The notes beneath the pieces were generated by a model. It made no database searches. It was given only the letters and a program-made list of their open reading frames with translations, and had not been told where the DNA came from. Below, in pieces: positions 1 through 11,100 of a stretch of DNA of 64,000 bases; positions within the stretch are counted from its first letter, which is position 1; each line of letters starts with the position of its first letter. Made by a program: the position numbers and the translations under genes. The DNA lies in NCBI GenBank assembly GCA_016169945.1, contig JADLSH010000162.1:434001-498000 (forward strand), given 5' to 3'. This DNA is from Trachythela sp. YZ-2020. Lineage: Eukaryota; Cnidaria; Anthozoa; Malacalcyonacea; Clavulariidae.

Positions 1-1821
1 AACATGCATTGAGATCAGCTTTTGTGAAGTTTTGTCCCAACAACGACGACGACAAAAACCTTTATTTTTCACACTCCTTAGTTTTAGATATTTACAAAAG
101 TATAATATATATATGATGAGCAATTAATAAATATTATTCATAAAATAAAAAATTGGTTGGTGGCTAAGTTAACCATAAGGTTATCGTGTCAGCCACCAAC
201 TTATTACAAGTTGATATTTCATATTGTTCAAATAGTATATATTCTTTAACTTTTTTCGAGAAGAAGAAAACATGTAGGGATTTCAACGATAATAGAAGAT
301 TGCCAAGTACTACAATACATACAGCAAACGAAGTTTTTTTACCGATGTCTGTTTTTACAAGTGGTTTATGACAGGCCCGTAGCTGGCCCTGAATTCTTAG
401 GGGGGCACACTTTTGCTTTTCGTTCATAATTCTTCTATTTTTTTTGTCGACGGGGGGGGTTAAAAAATTTTTTCCGGAAACTATTACCTTAACCATCTCT
501 TTTTAAGTACAAAATCTGCATATTTACCTTATAAACCAGTATTTTTGGCCGAAAAATCACATTTAACACACCGAAACTTACTTTTTTATTTTTTTGGGGG
601 GTTCCACAATTGCGCCAGGGGGGGGCACAAGGGGGGCACAAATATTCGCCAGGGGGGGCCGTGCCCCCCCCCCAGCTACGGGCCTGGTTTATGAACGTTT
701 TGATTTTGTGCATACGTTGTATTATAAGAATGCACGTCTGTTGCAAATCGAAACCAGTTGTCAAAACTAGATGACAACTGCTTTGTATGCCATAAACGAG
801 TGCAGCAATTATGCCTGGCACGTGTCATTTTGTTTGTTCAGGACTTAAACTTAGCCAAGGCACTTCTAAAAGTCTATCAGGGTTTCTGGTTGAAATAGCA
901 TGAATACAAAGTGACAATATTTTAGGCTTTTGGCCGTGAGTAAAATGAAACAACGGCGCTTTGATCTGGATTCTGGTAGAATTAGAACCCCTCACAAGAA
1001 CTCTAATTGTTAGCAAATTCTATAATGCAACCTGAAAAACAAATATATTTATTGTCAACTTTCATACTTATCATACAGTTGATTGGTTTATTGGAGAGAG
1101 AGATTCTAAAATGCCCAATTCATGTGCCTTTTCGTAAAAAACCGAATGTTTGTGAAACATGGGGGGTGATTGCTGATTCGGTATTCGACTTATAGGCTAT
1201 CGTGTTTGTCTCTGAACAACTTGAAAAGTGTTTGAATATAGTAGAAACGTCGAATTTGTTTTATAATTCACGGCAATGCATTCCTCCCATCTTAGGCTGT
1301 CATTTGAAGTGGCAATATAGTTGCTTCAGCTCTTCCCTGACAGGGAGTACAGACAGGTATTTTAATGCAAATTTCTCATACAAATAAACTTTGTTTATAA
1401 ACTGTTTATATCGAAGCTCGAAGCGGAAATAACACCCTTCATACAATGTTACCAGGCATATTATCGTTCAGCTATTTGGCCAACGTTCAATGGCCTATCA
1501 ACGGTTTATCAACGTATTATAATACTTTATTGATGAACGTTTAGCAATAACAGCCTCCGTGGAAGTTTATAAACAGGCAAAACAACTTAAAGTTCGGCTT
1601 TTGTGATCCAAGATTCGTGTAGCGAGCGTGTAGCAATTTACAAATTCGTGTTAAAACGGAAGCCAAGCGTATCCGGGAAAAACGAAAGACAGTGACCTTC
1701 GACACACGAAAGGCTCGCTGCTTTATTTGATTTTTGACGGGCTTATAGAAGTGTTTGTTTCTTGTGGTTTTTGCATTTCCCTTGTAAGCGTCCGGCCTCT
1801 CAAAAGCAGTTATTTCTGACC
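1..1821. other. Upstream flank of ZMYND11 gene
   Basis: No convincing coding exon is seen here. The stretch holds one hAT-type MITE (372-686) and otherwise AT-rich single-copy sequence. The last ~280 bases before 1822 presumably include the 5' UTR and promoter of the downstream chromatin-reader gene, but no clear TATA box or other core element is visible. Short open frames on both strands are poorly composed and partly lie inside the MITE. Confidence 0.5.
372..686. mobile_element. hAT-type MITE with 8-bp target duplication
   Basis: The ends are inverted repeats, CAGGCCCGTAGCTGG at the left and its complement at the right. The element is flanked by a perfect 8-bp direct repeat GTTTATGA (364-371 and 687-694). 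An 8-bp duplication and CAG-type termini are typical of hAT elements. The interior has poly-G/poly-C runs and no coding capacity, so it is a non-autonomous copy. Confidence 0.85.
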
Positions 1822-2130
1822 ATGGTTCGTGTCTGTGTGCGAAGAAATTCAGATTCGCAATTTTCACGTGCGATATACGAAGCCATTAAAGGCATTTGTT
1901 ACCAAAAGCAGTGTCCGAACGAGGAGAGGATCTTGCGTTTCGTGTTGCGCGAATTTGAATGGAAGCCAACGGATATCACAAAACAATTACGACTTGCCGT
2001 AGAGGACGGCCTATTTAAAGAAACCGTCGCAATTTCACACAAAGGCTGCAAAAAAGGCAACGAGCAAATGTCCTATCGGATTATTAACACTTCTCAAGAA
2101 TTGGACGCCAATGGCAATTCGCAAACGGAG
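1822..2130 (+). CDS. ZMYND11: ZMYND11 exon 1: N-terminal winged-helix domain
   Basis: 103 codons, ending in phase 0 at GAG|GTAATT. The residues match the N-terminal SAMD1-like winged-helix segment of ZMYND11: an IYEAIKGICYQKQ helix, then TDITKQLRLAVEDGL and a GCKKGNEQ turn. An in-frame upstream ATG at 1762 exists, but the ATG at 1822 has the better context and matches the family start. Confidence 0.9.
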
Positions 2131-5100
2131 GTAATTTCTACTATATATTGTACTTCGACTTGTAAGTGCAACGACTTATATTGTAAACATGTTTCTCTGG
2201 ATTGGCTTGTGCTTTTTGTCTTTAAACTGAAGTGTTCTGTTGTTCGGTAAATTACAGAGTTTACTGCCATATTTAGACGTCGGAATCGCATGATATAGAT
2301 ATTATATAGAGCTTTTTGAAGCATATTTAATATATTAGCTAGTTCGGTATTTTTCGACTCCATTCGCCTATGTAGATAGTATAACATCCCTAATGGGTAT
2401 TTGTTTGTTGTATTCCACGATAAAGTTAAACAATTTATGTAATTTGTTTGTATAAAGTCGATCAGACATGGAAAATATTTGAAATATTAATAAACAAAGG
2501 TAGACAATGCCACTTGGGGGTGCGTGACCACTCGCAATTTATCAACCCTGGCAAGAGGGTAGGGGGGGCAAAATACCAAGGGCCGGGCTGTTCAAAGGGC
2601 CCCGGTAAAGTTGGGCAAGGATGATCTCGTCACTTCTCAAGCTTTTATGTGCGCCTGTTCGTTGAATATAGTATACATTTCTGGAATATTTGGTATAATA
2701 GAATCCAAAACAGGTGAGGATTGAAGGCATTTTAACTCATTAACTGGCAGTACCTTACCACTGACGAGTAAAATTGTCTGGCGTTAGACAGAGTAAAATA
2801 CTAAAGTTGGGCGCATCTGGGCGCATTGCAAGCTAATTGGTTAAAGACAGCATATTTTAAAGTTTTTGTCCTACGATAACACACTCCCTCGAACTATATA
2901 TAAGAATTTTTCACAAGAAATTCACCAGAACACTGCACAGTGTCAACATCCTTGGGGAAGTCGTCAGTGGGGACATGGCAAACCAAAGCGAATGGGTACA
3001 CGGCTACGGTGGCCTGCATTCACCAACCTGCCCAGGTCCCGTGAGTGGGTCTCACCAGCCTTCACAATTATAGGGGCTAAAGTGCGATTATAGCGGACAC
3101 CAACAACATTTTTCACTTTTTAGGCTAGTGTTTGGGTTGAGGAAAGGGTATATATTGATAAGACATGAGCTTACGAGTAGGGCCCTGTATTGATGAAGGT
3201 CCCATCAATTGTCAGGAGTCTCTGTTAAACTTTTAAAATGTACCACAATATGAACTAATATTTGTTAGCCTGCCGTTTATCTGGATTATCAATCAGGGGG
3301 CGGTTGTATCAAGGCCGGATAGCACTATCCACCGGATAGCAAATTTTTCGACTGTTATAAAAATGCTCCAAAAGCTATAAAACTACGAATGTGGACCCCA
3401 CAAGTAGTAAAAAGAAACTTTAACTTATAAATGCGAAGGTTTAATCTAGATTATACAAATCAACGGACAATTTTAGGAAGGTTGGAAGATTCGCTATCCG
3501 GTGGATAGTGCTATCCGGCGTTGATACAACCGACCCCAGGCTATCATAATCAATGTAGGTGGATAAGTTATTCTTCAGATTTACACACATAAAAATCTCA
3601 CATCTTGTCTACAAGATGTGTTCGCAACAGGCTTGTAGCAAGCTTGTCCACAAGTTGTAACAATGTTGTTATTCATTATAAAGTTGCTACAAGGTTGTCA
3701 CTCGCAACTTGTTAACAAGTTGTTGAATTGCAGGACCATAACAAGTTGTTGGAACAACTTGTAACAAGTCTGTTGAGTCAACAACCTTGTAGCAAGTTGT
3801 CAACAAACCGTTAAACAAGCAGTGCGAACACATCCTGATAACAAATTGTTGAAACAGCATTTGTACAAGTGCTACTGTAGTAGGGCTCACAAAATTGCCT
3901 GCCCAACGTCCCAGGGCAGCTAAAATATCTGTCTGGGAGCCGAAATATCTTGACTTTTGTCCCGACGGGCAACCAGAAATTAGACTAACTCTGACCACAA
4001 TTAAAAACATACTTTTACAAGTCTTGTTATTTCGTCTATGGCTTATGCATGTAATAAAGTCGTGTGAAATGTTGATTTGTCAAATGTATTGAAATTGAAC
4101 AAAAAAATTGTTGATATCAAAGGGTTTATTAACTGATGGATGATATGGTGTACGCTATTTCAGTGAATGTGTGTTAATCACAAGGGGTAAATTCAATTCA
4201 TCACGCAACTCACGAGATATAACATGGCTTCCACTGGTCCCCATTATAACATTGCATGTTGTGGTTCATTTTTGACTTAATTGAGGTGGGCAAGCCAAAA
4301 TCACTTTTTCTAAAATTTTGCAATGGGTATCTCCCTTGCATGAGACCAAAAATTATTAGGCTGCACCATCATTTGTATGTCTAAAGGATAACAGTCTCAG
4401 ATAAATCATTGGACATTCAATGGTCTCATGTAAGACCTTCGGAAATGCGGTTTAATCTCACTGCCCCTTACCTCTGAGTTAAAGGGAAATAGTACTAAAA
4501 ATTAAGTTTGTCCCATTTGGAAGAGACGTTCAAAATATTGCAAAACCTATACAGATTTTTTCTGTATTGTTCTTGGAATAAATAATATTCCACTTCATAT
4601 TATCAAAAATAATTGTGCATTCCGCCATCTTGGATATGCATATCCATCTTCAGATAATTGTGTGACGTCACAACAGGGTAAACTATTGTGTTTATATATT
4701 GAACAATTCTCGTGTCATTACAATGCTTACTTCTATTATTTTTCTACTTGTCTATTTTTATTGAACCGCCAGCTATATAGAAGCTTTCCACTGGTATTTA
4801 GGTTATTTTTACCAGTTAAATTAAATATAACGTCTACCCCTGTTGTGACTTCATTTAATTAGAACGAACTATAAAACAAGATTGCGAATGACAGGATGTC
4901 TTAGTAATTATTCTCAACGTTCTTTTAAATTGGACAAACAAATTTTTTTGTTGCCATTTCCCTTTAAGCCATACAGCAGGTCGAAGGCAAGGATTTACTT
5001 AGGTTGATTAACTTCCTTGTGCTTGATAAACTCAAGTAAGTTGAGGTTGGTTGGTTCTCTCCTCAATGCCAACCAGACCAGCTTGGGTTTCCAATAAACG

Positions 5101-8100
5101 CAAAGTAAATGCTCCTATGAAATTTAACATATTCACGCCTCGTTTAGGGGCTGTCCTGCTAACCGAGGCCAGCCAAGATCCAATAATAAATAGTCATTTG
5201 TGTTTGATATCCACTTAGGGACAACCAGATGAAGATAGCGGTCATGATTGGTACTGCTTTGACTGTCAAGAAGCTGGCGAGGTTATTTTATGTGAATTCT
5301 GTCCGCGAGTGTTTCACAGAAAATGTGCCAAAGCTCATTACATCTCGCAAGATGAATCCTGGAAATGTCCATCCTGCAAGGTGAGGAAATACCTTAATCT
5401 CTCTAATATCCCCCTGGGGGGGGGGCTTATTTTTTCTGGCACCTTTGAAGAGGGGGGAGGGGTTATTGGAGAGGGGGGGGCTTATTTATTTTTCCATAAA
5501 ATGATATGTATTATTGATATTTTCTCACGCACTTCTGGGGGCCCGATTTTTGATCGGGTGGTGCATGTTCAAGGCACATTTTGTTGTTGCATTCGCCATA
5601 GCTTGACTAGACACCCGCCCACCCAACCCTATTAATTTAATACTAAGTGTGGAAAGTATCAGCTACCAGGCAGTATCAATGAACAGAATATCGAACGTTG
5701 TAGATTATAGTTAGGGGAGTTACCATATGTTAGGGTAATTTAGTGTAAAGCTGTAATAGCTAGTAATATTTTATTAAAAGTCAAGCTTTTGCGGCGTTGG
5801 CTGCAGCAGCTCCCAGCAGTGTGTGAGAAGATAATTTTGTTCAAGCACTGAGGCTACATTTGTGTACAATGTGTATTGAAGACAATCAAAAAATCTTATC
5901 AAAACACTTAACAGAGGGGGGTTATTAGAGAGGGGGATCAATAAGTTTCTTCATCTAAAATGGGGAGCTTATTAGAGAGATTACAGTAATTGATATGTTT
6001 TGTTTGTTAACATTACAAGATGTTAAAATTAAAAGACGAATTGCTGGGATCTCAGACAAGATCTGCAACCTTCAGACAGGGACCGCACACGTAGCACACA
6101 TATCCAGTTATTTCTAGTGGAATACACATACTACTTCAACATATTATAGTTTTTCACAACCACAAAGAAGTTGAACTGCAGAAAACATTATGACTGTATG
6201 TACTATACAAGATCTCTGCTATGTCTATTAGGCTTTTGTTTACTTAAATCTAGCATTGTCTGACTTTTTGCCACTACTATTCAGAGTTTTTGAAAAGTAT
6301 AAATGTTTTGGGTATCAAATTAGGCACTTTGTTCTCTTCTTCAATCTTCGCAGTAAATATTGATTCGTTGCGGATCGGTAGGTTTGGTGGTCAGCAGCTT
6401 TTCGTTTGACTAAATATTTGGAAAGAATTCTTGTGACATTGCTTTTAAACCTTCCCCCCAAGTGCATAAAATAGCTTTTCAGAGACTGTAGATTTCAAAA
6501 TTCCCTGGGGGAGCACGCCCCCCTATCCCCCTAAAGGTCTCGCAAATTCAGCACTCGATACTTCTGTCACTACTCCCTCGAAATCAAATGGCCGCAGGTT
6601 CGATTCCTGCCAGAGGGCCTAAAGTTGCATTTTTTCGCAACTGCTCCTGGCTAGGTCTAAAAATGTATATAAATGTTCGTTTGAATATTCCATCTACAAA
6701 CACCTTTTACTATTAGCCATGTCGAACGAGGTGAGTAGTATGGAGCGGGGCTTAATGGACCCAGTTTTATGCGTAAAATTTAACGAGTTATCCCTGCATA
6801 ATTCATGAGTTAATTATGTTAATGATCTGAATTAATTAATTCATTTCCGAGGATAATCCGAACAAATCCGAGTATGAGTTATGCATATTAATGAGCATTT
6901 ATAATTAGATTCATTCCGACGACGTTAAAACAACGAGAGGTTTCCGACAGTTCGCCATTTTGTTCCAAGATGGCAGAACAGCTAATTCTGGATGTTTTTA
7001 AGGAAAATAATGTAGAATTAACGCAGGATACTTTACGGTTTTATATAAAACTGCTTTTAGAAAAGCATGAACATACATATAACTCCATGATATGTAGTAT
7101 TGTAAGAGATAATGTGTTTGAAAATTTATGTCAAACATATGAAGAGACTAAGCCTTTAAATTCTGGTAGAATTATGGCTTACTTGGCTTTAGTTTACAAA
7201 GTGAGCGATTTTTGTGACACTGAAACAGTGCGAGAAGCCGTTCGAATATGTGTAGACGATTTAAAACAATTTGATTTAGCGAGCTATGAAATTAAACTGT
7301 CTTGGTTTCCACGCTTAATTTCATGGTTAGTGTTACAGCTTAACCGCGTGTAATTTGAATATGACTAATTGGAATTGAATAGCGAAAGTCATTAAGAAGT
7401 CATTAACTGTTGTACATGGGTGAACACATTGTACTTTAACGACATTGCCCAAACCATTAATTTTCCTCATTGACTTTAAATTGCTTAAGCAGGACAGAAA
7501 GACTGAACACATTGTACTTTAACGACAGTGCCCAAGCTTGATTTTGCTGAGCTTGTACAAAAAGGTTTTTAACGACTGGACTAGCCTGATCTTGTAGTTC
7601 TCTACACGGCAAAGTAGGGAGCACACATAGATAGCACAAATTGAAAACTTTCGCTTTGGAGCAACGACGTAAAAATCGTCGAAGTTGTACTTTAAAAAAA
7701 AAAATGTTGCAAGATGATATTTACATTGTTGACGAAAGTCGATTATGTCGGAACCCCCTCAAATTGTTGGAAGCAATTTACGCTGATACAGTTGCAAATG
7801 AAATTACGCAGTTGTGCCAGGAAAACGAATGTAATATAGACGAAGGATGGCAGACGTACGGTATAGAAGCTATAGAACGTGTTAATAGCAAGCATTTGGT
7901 TTGGGACTCGTTTGTCGAGGCTGCAAGAATACTGAAAATCAATTGCCACGAAAACGTCCTTGAGCGTTTAAGAGAATTAAAAAAGGTACCAGAACACATG
8001 TTCGTTTACGACTTGGAAGAATCGTATCACTGTAGAAAGAGCCACCAATTACAATGCATCCTAAATTATTTATCTTTTTGGAGGGAGAAGTGAACAAGTC

Positions 8101-11100
8101 AAGGATATCGAATGCTCCAATCCGTACGTGGTCAGGCAATATTTCTAGTAAAAAGTAGTTGACGTGTTATTATAATGATAAAGAGGTTAAGGCGATAAAC
8201 TTTTAATTCCACCTTTGGGATAACTTTACTTTACATTAAAAGTTATACGTAAAGCACACTGTAACTAAACATTCAGTTATATTAACCGTGTGCATGCGCA
8301 ATTGAAAATAGAGAAAATATACGTCTTGTCGGTACAATTTTATTAAAATATTATTACACTCCGCATAGAGTATATTATATCTGTTTATATAATGTAGTTG
8401 AGGAAGTCTAGTCTGAATCAGTATTTTCGCCCTCTTCAATATAAGCATTGTCTTTTAAAAGACGTTTCAGAAGAAACTTTCTTTTATCAACGGCTGCTTC
8501 CAAAGCCTCATCATGATCAAAGTCGTCACTGTTTATAAACACATCTCTCGTGTTCATTACTTTTTTATGTACATGATTCCTCCTAAGCTGTCTCATCCAC
8601 AATAGACGTTCCAGATAAACACTTTCGAGCTCTTTTTGTAGTTTAGGTAATATCAACGCGTACGCTTGCTTGTTGGAAGTTTCGTCATCAAGACCGTTTT
8701 CGATAAGATTCTGTTTTATTTCTTCGTACTCGCTGGCAAATCTTTGTTTTGCTTCCTCTATTAATGGTTTCCAAGGATCACTTTCATCTTCCAATTCAGA
8801 TCCTGATTCATTTCCATCTACCTCAGAATCTTGTACATTATCACTATTTGACGCTTCGTCATCTGACTCCATGGGTACGGAATTGTGATCTGTATCCGAC
8901 TCTTCCTCTCGGAATGGGCAGTATTCGTTTTCGTGTCTGCGCAAATTAAAGCGACGATTAAAAGATTTACCACAAAACTTGCAGCTCATCACTCTAGCAC
9001 TGTTAGTAGCAAATGAGGGATTTTAAGAAAATTATTACCTCATGAGCACTTGCTCTGTTGTATAGCTCATGAATGAGCGTTGGCGTAGACAAGCTCACGA
9101 CGACCACTCATAATTACTCATACCCCATGAGCACTCTGAAATGCTCATTTTCGTTGAGCAGAGATAAAAGATGGCCCGAGCAAGACGAAAACATGATCCA
9201 TTAATTGACTTAATTATACGAAAATACAATCTCTCAAGATGCGACTATAGCGAAATTAACTTGCGGATATAAGTAATGTTCTATTTAATACTTGTAATGT
9301 TGCATACATCTCTCACCAATAACTTCTATATTATTCTTCTATACATTATTTTCGTTCAGCTTGGGCCACTACTCATATATGCTCAATGTAAATGAACATT
9401 GTAAGCCCAGTATTTTTATGAGTTCTGTATGAATAAGTTCAATAACATATCGTGAGCGTAGTTCAGCCGTGCTCAATCGACCCCTTCCGAGCGAGCCAAA
9501 AAGCAGTTAATGTAAAGTCAACAGGGTTGATTGGCAATACAAAGCAATACCGCAAAGCGAAAATCATTTTACGCCAAGAGTTGAGAACCGGCCTAGTTTC
9601 AGGTTAATCTATTTGGTGTCTTCTAAAAAGACCGCTTGGTTTTTGAGCCAATACTATCCGTGCAGACATGAATATCCTTTCTGTCTAATCTAGTATGCGG
9701 CTAAGTGGGGTGTTGAACAGACATAAGGACCAAGTCACTCAAAGTCAGCTCATGGGGTATGAGTAATTATGAGTGGTTGTCGTGAGCTTGTCTACGTCAA
9801 TGCTCATTCATGAGCTATACAGACCAACTATACTCATGCATGAGGCATGAGTAATCATGAGTGGTCGTCGTGAGCTTGTCCACAAAAGTGTTGAAAATAC
9901 TATATCTTCGTACTTTTCAACTCGGCTTCCAGCAGCCAGCAGTCGTTTGGAGAGTTGTTGGCAAAGTAGATAGGGCATGAAAATTCTTACAGGTCTGGTA
10001 GCCAGTCTGAATGAGTTACGGGACATCTGTCATGTTTTCGTCTTGCTCGGGCCATCTATTATGTGTGCTCAACGAAAATGAGCATTTCAGAGTGCTCGTG
10101 AGGCATGAGTAATCATGAGTGGTCGTCGTGAGCTTGTCCACAAAAGTGTTGAAAATACTATATCTTCGTACTTTTCAACTCGGCTTCCAGCAGCCAGCAG
10201 TCGTTTGGAGAGTTGTTGACAAAGTAGATAGGGCATGAAAATTCTTACAGGTCTGGTAGCCAGTCTGAATGAGTTACGGGACATCTGTCATGTTTTCGTC
10301 TTGCTCGGGCCATCTTTTATCTCTGCTCAACGAAAATGAGCATTTCAGAGTGCTCACGGGGTATGAGTAATTATGAGTGGTCGTCGTGAGCTTGTCTACG
10401 CCAACGCTCATTCATGAGCTATACAACAGAGCAAGTGCTCATGAGGTAATAATTTTCTTAAAATCCCTCATTTGCTACTAACAGTGCTAGAGTGATGAGC
10501 TGCAAGTTTTGTGGTAAATCTTTTAATCGTCGCTTTAATTTGCGCAGACACGAAAACGAATACTGCCCATTCCGAGAGGAAGAGTCGGATACAGATCACA
10601 ATTCCGTACCCATGGAGTCAGATGACGAAGCGTCAAATAGTGATAATGTACAAGATTCTGAGGTAGATGGAAATGAATCAGGATCTGAATTGGAAGATGA
10701 AAGTGATCCTTGGAAACCATTAATAGAGGAAGCAAAACAAAGATTTGCCAGCGAGTACGAAGAAATAAAACAGAATCTTATCGAAAACGGTCTTGATGAC
10801 GAAACTTCCAACAAGCAAGCGTACGCGTTGATATTACCTAAACTACAAAAGAGCTCGAAAGTGTTTATCTGGAACGTCTATTGTGGATGAGACAGCTTAG
10901 GAGGAATCATGTACATAAAAAGTAATGAACACGAGAGATGTGTTTATAAACAGTGACGACTTTGATCATGATGAGGCTTTGGAAGCAGCCGTTGATAAAG
11001 AAAGTTTCTTCTGAAACGTCTTTTAAAAGACAATGCTTATATTGAAGAGGGCGAAAATACTGATTCAGACTAGACTTCCTCAACTACATTATATAAACAG

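Larger units (their letters stand above)
2131..5218 (+). other. ZMYND11 intron 1
   Basis: Three kilobases without a recognisable exon. It contains a MITE (3297-3537), one copy of the palindromic TTGT-repeat family (3596-3880) and, at about 2745-2835, a short repeat related to sequence at 27709-27765. The rest is AT-rich, with no ORF that resembles a known protein. Confidence 0.7.
6734..9197 (+). repeat. Left arm of the 6-kb palindrome
   Basis: This inverted repeat pairs with 10289-12740. The differences I could see are few and mostly one- or two-base changes in A or C runs. The outer ~230 bp before the first ORF probably holds the terminal promoter. Confidence 0.9.

Noticed and set aside
164..496. 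Minus-strand 110-residue frame near the window start
   Set aside because: It overlaps the hAT MITE, has no recognisable domain, and its composition is typical of random AT-rich sequence.
1762..1821. Upstream in-frame ATG for ZMYND11
   Set aside because: It has poorer context, and the added residues have no counterpart in the family, which begins at the position equal to 1822.
7641..7703. Extension of the unknown arm gene to the upstream TTG
   Set aside because: TTG starts are not expected in a eukaryotic gene, and the upstream part crosses an A-run that differs between arms; the ATG at 7704 is preferred.
9808..10284. Two related minus-strand frames beginning MSRNSFRLATRP
   Set aside because: They lie in the two copies of the 258-bp direct repeat, so their similarity only reflects the repeat, and no family features are visible.
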